Positions 50,186-58,454 of a DNA stretch of 64,000 nucleotides are shown here, one piece after another. The stretch is from contig JANPCX010000053.1 of assembly GCA_031431125.1 (NCBI GenBank), forward strand, positions 8,343 to 72,342, written 5' to 3'. Position numbers and translations under genes: made by a program. The stretch is from JANPCX01 sp031431125 (GTDB lineage: Bacteria > Pseudomonadota > Gammaproteobacteria > Burkholderiales > Burkholderiaceae_C). The number at the start of each line of letters is the position of its first letter. Positions within the stretch are counted from its first letter, which is position 1. Under the pieces are notes generated by a model. It saw only the letters and a program-made list of their open reading frames with translations. It ran no database searches and was not told the DNA's origin.

Positions 50186-52276
50186 ATGGCAACCGTGACG
50201 ATGCCGACTGAAGACTTGGAGTACGACGGGGCCGCTGAGATTGCGCAAGCCTGGCGTGATGGACTGAAGCCCGATCCGCTCTTGACGGTTTCGCAATGGG
50301 CCGACGAGCACCGGATGCTCTCCAGCAAGGCATCGGCGGAACCGGGCCGCTGGCGTACCAGCCGCACGCCCTACCTGCGCGAGATCATGGATGCGCTGTC
50401 GCCCGGCTCTCCCCTGGAGCGCGTGGTGTTCATGAAAGGCGCGCAGGTTGGAGCCACCGAAAGCGGCTCCAACTGGCTGGGCTACATCGTCCACCATGCA
50501 CCCGGCCCGGTGATGGCCGTCTGGCCTACGGTGGACATGGCCAAACGCAACTCCAAGCAGCGCATTGACCCGCTGATTGAGGAGTCGCCGGTGCTGGCTG
50601 AACTCATCTCGCCGTCGCGCTCTAGGGACTCGGGCAACACCATCCTGTCCAAAGAATTCCGTGGCGGTGTGCTGGTGATGACCGGAGCCAACAGCGCCGT
50701 GGGACTGCGCTCGATGCCGGTGCGTTACCTCTTTCTGGACGAGGTGGACGGTTACCCGCGTGATGTGGAAGGCGAAGGGGATGCGATCTCGCTGGCCGAG
50801 GCTAGAACCCGTACCTTTGCCCGGCGCAAGATCTTTATTGTCTCCACGCCAACCATTGCGGGAGCCTCGGCCATTGAACGAGAGTACGAGGCTTCAGACC
50901 AACGGCGCTACTTTGTGCCGTGCCCGCATTGCGGCGAGATGCAGTGGCTGCGATTTGAACGACTGCGCTGGCCCAAAGGAGAACCCAGGAGCGCGGCCTA
51001 CCACTGCGAAGCCTGTGAGGCACCGATTGCGGAACACCACAAGACGGCCATGCTCGAGGCCGGTACATGGCAAGCGACTGCTTCGGACTACCTGGGCAAA
51101 ACGGCAGGTTTTCACCTGTCGAGTTTGTACAGCCCCGTGGGCTGGCGCTCCTGGGCTGACATCGCATCGGCTTGGGAAGCGGCCATCGCCAAAGAATCCG
51201 GCTCCGCCGCCGCCATCAAAACCTTCAAGAACACCGAGCTTGGCGAAACCTGGGTCGAAGAAGGTGAAGCCCCTGACTGGCAGCGCTTGCTGGAGCGCCG
51301 CGAGGATTACAAAGTGGGCACCATCCCCTGGGGCGGTTTGCTCCTGGTGGCCGGGGCTGACGTGCAGAAGGATCGCATCGAATGTTCGGTCTGGGCCTGG
51401 GGCCGCCAGCAGCAGTCCTGGTTGATCGAGCACCGAGTGCTGATGGGTGACACCAGCCGAGACGCGGTGTGGAAACGCCTGGCCGAGATGAGCCGAGAAA
51501 CCTGGAGCCATGCCAGCGGCGTGCAGTTCCCACTCAAGGCGCTGGCCCTGGACACCGGCTATGCCACACAGGAAGCCTATGCCTTCGTGCGTGGGGCCAA
51601 GGATGCCCGCATCCTGCCGGTCAAGGGCATGCGCGCTGGGGCGATGGGTGGAGCCGCGCTCGTGGGCATCCCCACAGCCGTGGACGTCAGCACGGGCGGC
51701 AAGAAGCTGCGCCGAGGCATGCGCGTGTATTCGGTCGCGGTGGGCATGGCCAAGATGGAGCTGTACAACCACTTGCGCCTGTCTGCCACGCAAGACGAGA
51801 CCACGGGTGAGTTGATCTACCCACCTGGCTACGTTCATCTGCCCAAAGTGGATGCCGAGTATTTGCAGCAGCTTTGCGCTGAGCAACTGGTCACCCGGCG
51901 CAACCGAAACGGCTTCCCGGTTCGGGAGTGGCACAAGGTTCGCGAGCGCAACGAAGCGCTCGATATTTTTGTGTACTGCCGCGCTGCTGCGTCGATCCTG
52001 GGTATGGACCGCTTTGAAGAACGCCACTGGCGGGAGTTGGAACGCACGCTGTTGCCGGAGCATTTGCCGCAGCCCTTGCCTGATGAATTCAGCGCAGGGA
52101 CAGATCCACCTGATGTTTCCCGCTCTACCCGCCTATCCCTCAACAAGGCCACCGAGATTTCAGATGAGTCCGGTGGCTTTGTTGTTTCTGAACCTTCGAG
52201 CAGCGCCGCAGCCAATCGGGCTGTAACCAAACGATCCAGCCGCACTGTGCTGCGCAGCCGCTGGATGACCCGCTGA
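50186..52276 (+). CDS. Phage terminase large subunit (lambda GpA type)
   Basis: A protein of about 696 residues that packages DNA into the prohead. ATPase motifs are MKGAQVGATESGSNWLGY (Walker A-like) and YLFLDEVDGYP (Walker B). A zinc-finger-like CPHCGEMQWL with CEACEAP follows. The C-terminal nuclease contains LALDTGYATQEAY. It is the GpA family that cuts cos sites. ATG 50186 matches the relic copy at 48556; the longest frame starts at TTG 50153. The C-terminal 60 residues are Ser/Thr-rich and variable. Confidence 0.93.
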   Translation: MATVTMPTEDLEYDGAAEIAQAWRDGLKPDPLLTVSQWADEHRMLSSKASAEPGRWRTSRTPYLREIMDALSPGSPLERVVFMKGAQVGATESGSNWLGYIVHHAPGPVMAVWPTVDMAKRNSKQRIDPLIEESPVLAELISPSRSRDSGNTILSKEFRGGVLVMTGANSAVGLRSMPVRYLFLDEVDGYPRDVEGEGDAISLAEARTRTFARRKIFIVSTPTIAGASAIEREYEASDQRRYFVPCPHCGEMQWLRFERLRWPKGEPRSAAYHCEACEAPIAEHHKTAMLEAGTWQATASDYLGKTAGFHLSSLYSPVGWRSWADIASAWEAAIAKESGSAAAIKTFKNTELGETWVEEGEAPDWQRLLERREDYKVGTIPWGGLLLVAGADVQKDRIECSVWAWGRQQQSWLIEHRVLMGDTSRDAVWKRLAEMSRETWSHASGVQFPLKALALDTGYATQEAYAFVRGAKDARILPVKGMRAGAMGGAALVGIPTAVDVSTGGKKLRRGMRVYSVAVGMAKMELYNHLRLSATQDETTGELIYPPGYVHLPKVDAEYLQQLCAEQLVTRRNRNGFPVREWHKVRERNEALDIFVYCRAAASILGMDRFEERHWRELERTLLPEHLPQPLPDEFSAGTDPPDVSRSTRLSLNKATEISDESGGFVVSEPSSSAAANRAVTKRSSRTVLRSRWMTR

Positions 52277-52295
52277 AAACCTTGACATCACCTTC

Positions 52296-52517
52296 ATGCC
52301 CTACACCGCAAAACAACTCACCGCCCTGCAAACCGCGCTGGCCACCGGGGAGCGTCGAGTGACCTTCGCCGACAAGACGGTGGAGTACCGCTCGGTCGAT
52401 GAACTGAAAGTGGCGATCCGCGAAGTGCAGAACGGCTTGGCGGCGCAACAAGCAGCGGTGGGTCAACGCCCACCCAAGACCCGCCAGATCCGCGTCACCA
52501 CGCGCAAGGGTTTCTAA
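52296..52517 (+). CDS. gpW-like head-tail joining protein
   Basis: A 73-residue protein of the lambda gpW family: an N-terminal helix (YTAKQLTALQTALATGERRVTFADKTVEYRSVDELKVAIREVQ) with the beta hairpin V-T-F-A-D-K-T-V-E-Y between helices, and a basic tail. In lambda it binds the portal before tail attachment. Its position between terminase and portal is exactly that of W in lambda. Confidence 0.88.
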   Translation: MPYTAKQLTALQTALATGERRVTFADKTVEYRSVDELKVAIREVQNGLAAQQAAVGQRPPKTRQIRVTTRKGF

Positions 52518-52519
52518 CC

Positions 52520-54100
52520 ATGGCGATGACTTCATGGGTCGGGCGCTTGCGATTGAAGTTGGGCGCAGGGCTGGGTGCGTGGGTGGCCGGTTCACCTTTA
52601 CACGAAGCCGCAGGCGCAGGCCGCCGCAGTCGCGTCTGGACGCCCGGCAACCCGGGTGCTGTGGCCGCGATGCTGGCCACCCAATCCGAGCTGCGCAGCA
52701 AAAGCCGCGACCTGACCCGGCGCAACGCCTGGGCGCATGCGGCACTCGATGCATTTGTGGCCAATGCGATTGGCACCGGCATCAAACCGCAGTGCATGGT
52801 GCAAGACGATGCCCTGCGCACCGACATCCAGTCACTGTGGCGCGATTGGACCGAAGAAGCCGATGCGCAGGGCTTGACTGACTTTTATGGATTGCAAGCC
52901 TTGGCTTGCAGGGCCATGTTGGAAGGAGGCGAGGTGCTGGCACGGTTGCGGTTTCGGCGGCCGGAAGACAGACTGTCGGTGCCGCTGCAGATCCAGTTGC
53001 TGGAGCCTGAGCACCTGCCGCTCAACCTGAACCGGGAGGTCACCGAAGGCCGCTTCGCAGGCAACGTGATCCGGGCAGGCATTGAGTTTGATGCGCTGGG
53101 GCGGCGTGTGGCGTTTCATTTGACGAAGGCGCACCCCGAGGATGTCGCAGGCGTGAACCAGGCGGCACCCATGTCCGGCCATGGCACATCCATCTTGCCC
53201 AACGACACGGTGCGTGTCCCGGCTGACGAAATCATTCACCTCTTCCGGCCCCTGCGCCCCGGCCAGATTCGCGGCGAGCCCTGGTTGTCGCGGGCCCTGG
53301 TCAAGCTGAACGAGCTTGACCAGTACGACGATGCGGAGCTGGTGCGCAAGAAGACCACCGCGATGTTCGCAGGGTTCATCACCAAGCAGTCACCCGAGGA
53401 CAACCTCCTGGGTGAAGGAGTCGCCGACGAATCCGGCATGGCCCTCGCAGGACTGGAGCCCGGTACCTTGCAAATGTTAGAGCCGGGCGAGGACATCACC
53501 TTCAGCGAACCGGCTGACCTGGGTGGGCAGTACAGCGAGTTTCTGCGCACGCAGTTTCGGTCGGTGGCAGCTGCCACGGGCATCACCTATGAACAACTCA
53601 CGGGTGACCTCACCGGGGTGAACTACTCCAGCATTCGGGCTGGCCTCCTGGAGTTCCGTCGCCGTGTGGAGTTGATCCAGCACGGTGTGATCGTGCACCA
53701 GTTGTGCCGCCCGATCTGGAAAGCCTGGATGACGCAGGCCGTGTTGTCGGGTGCGCTGGAGATTCCAGGCTTCGCAAGAAATCCAACTCGCCAGCGCCAA
53801 ATGCTGGCCTGCAAATGGGTGCCGCAAGGCTGGCAGTGGGTCGATCCCGAGAAAGAGTTCAAGGCCATGTTGCTGGCGATCCGCTCGGGCCTGATGAGTC
53901 GCTCAGAAGCGGTGTCCGCCTTTGGTTACGACGCCGAGGACGTGGACCGGGAAATCGCGGCCGACAACGCACGCGCCGATGGGCTGGGGCTGGTGTTCGA
54001 TTCCGATGCACGCAAGGTCGCACGCACCGGGGTGGCCCAGGCCGCACCACCGGAGTCAGTTTCTACACAAGTGCCCACGCAAGAGGAAGCACACGCATGA
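52520..54100 (+). CDS. Phage portal protein (lambda GpB type)
   Basis: A 526-residue portal protein. The N-terminal part has the lambda portal pattern RDLTRRNAWAHAALDAFVANAIGTGIKPQ, the central part LRPGQIRGEPWLSRALVKLNELDQYDDAELVRKKTTAMFAGF and the YSEFLRTQFRSVAAATGITYEQLTGDLTGVNYSS motif. It forms the twelve-subunit ring at the capsid vertex. It is separated from gpW by 2 nt and its stop overlaps the protease start. Confidence 0.93.
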   Translation: MAMTSWVGRLRLKLGAGLGAWVAGSPLHEAAGAGRRSRVWTPGNPGAVAAMLATQSELRSKSRDLTRRNAWAHAALDAFVANAIGTGIKPQCMVQDDALRTDIQSLWRDWTEEADAQGLTDFYGLQALACRAMLEGGEVLARLRFRRPEDRLSVPLQIQLLEPEHLPLNLNREVTEGRFAGNVIRAGIEFDALGRRVAFHLTKAHPEDVAGVNQAAPMSGHGTSILPNDTVRVPADEIIHLFRPLRPGQIRGEPWLSRALVKLNELDQYDDAELVRKKTTAMFAGFITKQSPEDNLLGEGVADESGMALAGLEPGTLQMLEPGEDITFSEPADLGGQYSEFLRTQFRSVAAATGITYEQLTGDLTGVNYSSIRAGLLEFRRRVELIQHGVIVHQLCRPIWKAWMTQAVLSGALEIPGFARNPTRQRQMLACKWVPQGWQWVDPEKEFKAMLLAIRSGLMSRSEAVSAFGYDAEDVDREIAADNARADGLGLVFDSDARKVARTGVAQAAPPESVSTQVPTQEEAHA

Positions 54101-55542
54101 CAAACCTGTTCAACCGCCTGCCGCATCTGGCTTCACTGCTGGTGGGAACCCCCTTGATGATCGAGCCCGCCAAACTGGATGTGCTGCTGCAGGTGTTGGG
54201 TGCGCAGGATTTGCAACGTCAGGCAGTCGCAGTATTGGACGCACCCGGCGCGGGCGCGACGACATCGCCGGCCCCCGCAATGGGTGACAGCAACATCGCT
54301 GTGATCCAAGCCGTGGGCTCGCTCACCAAACGCTCGTTGGGTTTGGATGCGCTGTCCGGGCTCACCAGCTACGACAGTTTGCAGGACCAGTTGAACGCCG
54401 CACTGGCCGACCAACAGGTTGAAGGCATCGTGCTGGATGTCGACAGCCCCGGCGGTGAAGCCTCGGGGGTGTTTGACTTGGCGGACCGCATCCGGGCCGG
54501 GCGGTCCATCAAACCGATTTATGCCGTCGCCAATGACCGCGCGCTGTCCGCTGCTTATGCCCTGGCCTGCAGTGCCTCCAAGGTGTTCGTGAGCCGCACA
54601 GCAGCAGTGGGTTCGATTGGTGTGATCGCCATGCACGTCGACCAGTCGGCACGCGATGCGGCCAGTGGGCTGCGTTACACGCCGGTGTACGCCGGAGCGC
54701 GCAAAGCGGACTTGAGCCCGCATGCGCCAATCAGTGATGCGGCGCGCAGCCAGTTGCAAGCCGAGGTGGACAGGCTGTACGGCCTCTTTGTGGAAACCGT
54801 GGCTTTGAGCCGGCATTTAACTGCCGAAGTCGTGCGCGCCAGCGAAGCCGGGGTGTTCTTCGGTGAAGGCGCGGTGCGGGCAGGACTTGCGGATGCTGTG
54901 GGCACGCTGGACGATGCGATTCACGCCATGCGTGCGGAACTTCAACGTGTTCCGACCACCGTTGTTCGTGGCCCCGGCGCGGTGCTCTTGTCAGCCCATG
55001 GACCACCACAGGGCCCGCCACACATGACGTCGAGTGTTCCCGTCACGACACATCACCCAAGCCCTGCGCTGGACTCTTCATCGAGCCACCGGGGCTTGGC
55101 TGCTTCTGCTTCCCAACCTTCTGTTTTGAAAGACCCCCAACCCATGAGCACCACCGAATCACAAACCACCGCACCTGCTGGAGCGGCAACTCCTGCACCC
55201 ACGTTCACCATGGCCGCACCGCCTTCATCGGTGCGTCAAACATTCGCCAACCCCGCCTTGCAAATCGCCGATCTGTGCCTGCTGGCGGGGTGCCCGGAGC
55301 GCACAGCGGAATTCCTGGCGCGTGGCGTGGGTGAAGACATCGTGCGCCGCGAACTGTTGGCGGCACGGTCGCAAGGCGGCGTAGCACTGAACAGCTCAGC
55401 TGGATATGCCGGTGGCGATATCACCAGCCACATCGCCCCTCGTGCGATGCAACTCAGCGGTGCACCAACGCCAGCCGCGTTGCCTCTCGATCAAAACCCC
55501 GTGGTGCTGGCGGCCCAGGGCCGTGCAGCGCTGGCCCGCTGA
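54097..55542 (+). CDS. S49-family prohead protease with fused scaffold (lambda GpC type)
   Basis: A protein of about 481 residues from ATG 54097, overlapping the portal stop. The SppA/S49 protease domain (about 60-280) contains EGIVLDVDSPGGEASGV, ALSAAYALACSA with the nucleophile Ser, and YTPVYAGARKAD with the likely catalytic Lys. A Ser/Pro/Ala/Thr-rich scaffold region follows (about 300-385). The C-terminal region (ALQIADLCLLAGCPERTAEFLARG) resembles other phage scaffolds. In lambda the scaffold Nu3 starts internally; here an internal ATG at 55144 (MSTTES) is the likely equivalent. Confidence 0.9.
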   Translation: MTNLFNRLPHLASLLVGTPLMIEPAKLDVLLQVLGAQDLQRQAVAVLDAPGAGATTSPAPAMGDSNIAVIQAVGSLTKRSLGLDALSGLTSYDSLQDQLNAALADQQVEGIVLDVDSPGGEASGVFDLADRIRAGRSIKPIYAVANDRALSAAYALACSASKVFVSRTAAVGSIGVIAMHVDQSARDAASGLRYTPVYAGARKADLSPHAPISDAARSQLQAEVDRLYGLFVETVALSRHLTAEVVRASEAGVFFGEGAVRAGLADAVGTLDDAIHAMRAELQRVPTTVVRGPGAVLLSAHGPPQGPPHMTSSVPVTTHHPSPALDSSSSHRGLAASASQPSVLKDPQPMSTTESQTTAPAGAATPAPTFTMAAPPSSVRQTFANPALQIADLCLLAGCPERTAEFLARGVGEDIVRRELLAARSQGGVALNSSAGYAGGDITSHIAPRAMQLSGAPTPAALPLDQNPVVLAAQGRAALAR

Positions 55543-55599
55543 TTCTTTGAGCGCCCACCGTTCAGCACATCGCCTTTCAAACTCAATTCAACGATTTCT

Positions 55600-56004
55600 A
55601 TGACCCTGCCCCGCTTTACTGCTCTTTCTGAAACCAACAACCTCGGCGACTTGCTCAAGTACGAAGCGCCGAACCTGTACTCCCGAGAGCAACTGCCCGT
55701 CGCTCCAGGCCAGACCCTGGCCTTGGGCGCGGTGATCGGTATCACGACATCGACCGGCAAAGCCAAGGCTGTTGATCCTTCTGCCACCGATGGCAGTCAG
55801 TTTGCTGCAGGAGTGCTGCTGCAAGCCGTTGACGCTTCAGGCGCGACTTCAACCAACGCTCCCGTTGTCGGCATCGCCGTCGTCCGCCACGCCATCGTCG
55901 CCGACCACGCCCTCGTCTGGCCCACCGGCATCACCGCCGCAGAAAAACTCGCCTTTCTCCAGCAACTGCAAAACCTCGGCGTGCTCGTGCGCAAAGGCAT
56001 TTAA
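55600..56004 (+). CDS. Head decoration protein (lambda gpD type)
   Basis: A 134-residue protein with the gpD pattern: NLGDLLKYEAPNLYSREQLPVAPGQTLALGAVIG, then AAGVLLQAVDASG and APVVGIAVVRHAIVADHALVWP. It forms trimers that stabilise the expanded capsid. It lies immediately before the major capsid gene, the lambda order. Confidence 0.9.
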   Translation: MTLPRFTALSETNNLGDLLKYEAPNLYSREQLPVAPGQTLALGAVIGITTSTGKAKAVDPSATDGSQFAAGVLLQAVDASGATSTNAPVVGIAVVRHAIVADHALVWPTGITAAEKLAFLQQLQNLGVLVRKGI

Positions 56005-56016
56005 GGAGAGCCGACC

Positions 56017-57024
56017 ATGTCCATGAACAACCCCTTCGCCAACCCCGCCTTCAGTGCCACAGCGTTGACAGCCGCGCTGAACATCCTGCCCAACAGTTAT
56101 GGGCGCATGGAAGAGCTGAACCTCTTCCCCTTCAAGCCGGTGCGTTTGCGCCAGGTGGCCATCGAAGAGAAGAACGGCGTGCTGGCCCTCTTGCCTACTG
56201 CCCCGGTGGGATCACCTGGCTCGGTCGGCAAACGCGGCAAACGCAAGCTGCGCTCTTTCATCATTCCGCACATTCCGCATGACGACGTGGTGCTGCCCGA
56301 GGAAGTGCAGGGCATCCGAGCCTTTGGTTCGGAGTCGGAACTTCAAACCCTGGCCGCCGTGATGGTGGAGCACCTCTCCACCATGCGCAACAAACATGCG
56401 ATCACGCTGGAGCACCTGCGCATGGGGGCATTGAAAGGCATCATCCTGGATGCCGATGGCTCGGAGCTTTACAACCTCTTTGAGGAGTTTGGCATTGCCC
56501 CCAAGACCGTGAACATGGGCCTGGGAGATGCCAACACCAACATAAAAAACAAGTGCGTGGCCATCTCGCGTTATGTGGAGGAGAACCTGCGCGGCGAGTT
56601 CATGACGCGGCTGCACTGCCTGTGTTCGCCGGAGTTTTTCGATGGCTTGACCGAACACGGCAAAGTAGAAAAAGCATATGAGCGTTGGCAGGAAGGCGCA
56701 TTCCTGCGTGGTGACCAGCGGGCCGGGTTCGAGTTTTCCAAAATCACCTTCGAGGAATACCGGGGCCAGGCGTCGGATGCCGAAGGGGAGAACCGCCGCT
56801 TCATTGCACCAGGCGAAGCCCATGTGTTTCCGCTGGGCACGATGGACACCTTTGCGACCTATGTGGCACCAGCGGACTTCAACGAAGCGGCCAACACCCT
56901 GGGTCAGCCGCTCTACGCCAAACAAGAGCCACGCAAGTTTGACCGGGGCACCGATCTGCACACCCAGAGCAATGTGCTGCCGATCTGCCACCGGCCCAGT
57001 GTGCTCGTGAAGTTGACCGCATGA
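56017..57024 (+). CDS. Major capsid protein (lambda gpE type)
   Basis: A 335-residue protein of the gpE family (HK97 fold). Visible parts are the N-terminal helix (FSATALTAALNILPNSYGRMEELNLFPFKPVRLRQVAIEEKNG), the AFGSESELQTLAAVMVEHLSTMRNKHAITLEHLRMGALKG segment and the C-terminal FDRGTDLHTQSNVLPICHRPSVLVKL. A good GGAG lies before the ATG. It is downstream of gpD, and its stop overlaps the next gene. Confidence 0.93.
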   Translation: MSMNNPFANPAFSATALTAALNILPNSYGRMEELNLFPFKPVRLRQVAIEEKNGVLALLPTAPVGSPGSVGKRGKRKLRSFIIPHIPHDDVVLPEEVQGIRAFGSESELQTLAAVMVEHLSTMRNKHAITLEHLRMGALKGIILDADGSELYNLFEEFGIAPKTVNMGLGDANTNIKNKCVAISRYVEENLRGEFMTRLHCLCSPEFFDGLTEHGKVEKAYERWQEGAFLRGDQRAGFEFSKITFEEYRGQASDAEGENRRFIAPGEAHVFPLGTMDTFATYVAPADFNEAANTLGQPLYAKQEPRKFDRGTDLHTQSNVLPICHRPSVLVKLTA

Positions 57025-57326
57025 TTGACAGGCTCTATGCCGCTGCTGCGCAGGCGGGGTTGCTGCAGCGCTGCAGGCGCGTGGTGGACAAACCCAACAG
57101 CACGCGCCTCTCACCCGCCGTGTGGGTGGCATTGATCGAACCGGACGAGACACTGCTGGACGGTCTGGCGGTTGCATCTGATCCGTCTATCCGCTTTCCA
57201 GCGCACCGATTGGCTGGACTCAAGAAGGGTGACATGCTGGAGGTGGATGGCACTCGCTACCGCGTGCGCGAGGTGCGGGCCATTGGCGATGGTTCCGAGA
57301 AGCGGGCGCATTTGAGTCGCTTGTGA
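57021..57326 (+). CDS. FII-like head-tail joining protein
   Basis: A 101-residue protein, overlapping the capsid stop by four bases. It has beta-rich sequence with VWVALIEPDETLLDGLAVASDP, KKGDMLEVDGTRYRVREVRAIGDGSEKRAHLSRL. The layout and position fit lambda gpFII or the phage ATP-binding sugar transporter-like family. Lambda Z would follow; here 57327-57506 is a 180-nt gap with no good coding frame, so Z is missing or degraded. Confidence 0.75.
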   Translation: MIDRLYAAAAQAGLLQRCRRVVDKPNSTRLSPAVWVALIEPDETLLDGLAVASDPSIRFPAHRLAGLKKGDMLEVDGTRYRVREVRAIGDGSEKRAHLSRL

Positions 57327-57506
57327 GGTGACGTGAGGTGAGGCCCACACACCTTCTTTACCACCTCATGAGAAAACGCCGGGCCGCTCCCAAGGGTTCT
57401 CATCCCCAAGGGCCACGAAGGGGCACATTCATGCCCCTGGGGGCCTGGCGCAAAGCGACAGGTCTGGGGGCGCTCAATCTTCAACCCATGACGCCCGAGA
57501 ACTTCA

Positions 57507-57992
57507 ATGACACCGCACCCGCCTGCGTCCATGTCGGTGCGCGAGCGCTTGTTGCAAGCCCTGGTGGCACGGCTGATTCCGGTGGCGCAATGGCAAGGTG
57601 CCACCGTGCATCGCTCGCCCACTACGCCACTGACACCTGAGCTGTGTCCGGCCCTGCTGTTGTTTCCAGAGACGGACGGCATTGTCGAGCGCAGCAACGA
57701 CCGGGCCACGCGTGAACTCACGGTGCGCGTCGTGGCACTGTCGAGCAGTTCACCTGACGGCACGCCTCTTGATGAAACCACTGGCGCTCCAGAAGCCGAG
57801 GCCGACCGGCTGTTGGTTGCAGCCCATGCTGCGCTGTTTGCCGATGTGAACTTTGCGGGTCTGGCCCTGGGCCTCAAAGAGCTGGATGTGCAGTGGGAAG
57901 TGGATGAGGCCGAGGTGTCGGTCTGTGCCATGCCTGCCCGCTACTGCATCAGCTACCGAACTTTGCTGCATGACCTCACCCAGGTCGGGTGA
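57507..57992 (+). CDS. Tail terminator/minor tail protein (gpU-like)
   Basis: A 161-residue protein. The N-terminal helix (SVRERLLQALVARLIPVAQWQGATVHRSP), the acidic loop, the ADRLLVAAHAALFAD helix and the final EVSVCAMPARYCISYRTLLHDL strand are the pattern of tail terminators of the gpU type that cap the tail tube. ATG 57531 (MSVRERL) is an alternative start. The assignment rests on gene order and pattern. Confidence 0.7.
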   Translation: MTPHPPASMSVRERLLQALVARLIPVAQWQGATVHRSPTTPLTPELCPALLLFPETDGIVERSNDRATRELTVRVVALSSSSPDGTPLDETTGAPEAEADRLLVAAHAALFADVNFAGLALGLKELDVQWEVDEAEVSVCAMPARYCISYRTLLHDLTQVG

Positions 57993-58037
57993 TCGCTGCG
58001 GCACTTAATTTTTTCAACCACGTTCTTAAGGACATCC

Positions 58038-58316
58038 ATGAACTCTCCCCATAAAGCGGGGGCAGGCACTGCCGTGCCCGCCTCATCCGCTACTGCAGCA
58101 GCAGCGACACATCAGCCACTCACCCGCCGGATTCGTCTGGTCAAGCGGCACATCCACGCGGGTCTGCCCAAAGGGCCCGGCGAAGAGATTGAACTGCTGC
58201 ACGACCTGGCCGATTGGCTGGTGGCCGAAGGCGCGGCGCAGGAGATCGAACCTGCTGTGAATGCCACCCCTGCGACCGTTTCAACCCCCTCATCAACCCC
58301 CAAGAAAGAGAAGTAA
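58038..58316 (+). CDS. Small phage tail-region protein
   Basis: A 92-residue protein. An Ala/Thr-rich start and end surround a conserved-looking core (RIRLVKRHIHAGLPKGPGEEIELLHDLADWLVAEGAAQEI), a short fold seen as a small protein before tail-tube genes in related prophages (DUF7210-like). It is separated from the tail-tube exon by only 3 nt. Confidence 0.65.
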   Translation: MNSPHKAGAGTAVPASSATAAAATHQPLTRRIRLVKRHIHAGLPKGPGEEIELLHDLADWLVAEGAAQEIEPAVNATPATVSTPSSTPKKEK

Positions 58317-58319
58317 ACC

Positions 58320-58454
58320 ATGTCCACTTACGCATCGTTCCAAGGTCGGGTGTTCCTGGCCAAACGCAATCCACTCGGTGAAGCCATTGAGGCTCGCTCG
58401 CCTGGCAACGTGGCCGAACTCAAGCTGTCGCTCAAAACAGATGTGCTCGAACAT
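58320..58454 (+). CDS. Tail-tube protein gene, exon 1 (codons 1-45)
   Basis: First 45 codons of a phage major tail (tube) protein: MSTYASFQGRVFLAKRNPLG and VAELKLSLKTDVLEH. The reading frame stops a few bases after the insertion. It continues at 60853 after removal of the group II intron (58455-60852), so the complete product is 265 residues. The frame is phase 0, and the junction falls between His45 and Phe46, giving LEH-FESQTG. Confidence 0.88.

Noticed and set aside
57338..57640. 100-residue frame between FII and the tail terminator, possible gpZ
   Set aside because: The composition is unlike gpZ, and it overlaps the tail terminator gene in another frame.
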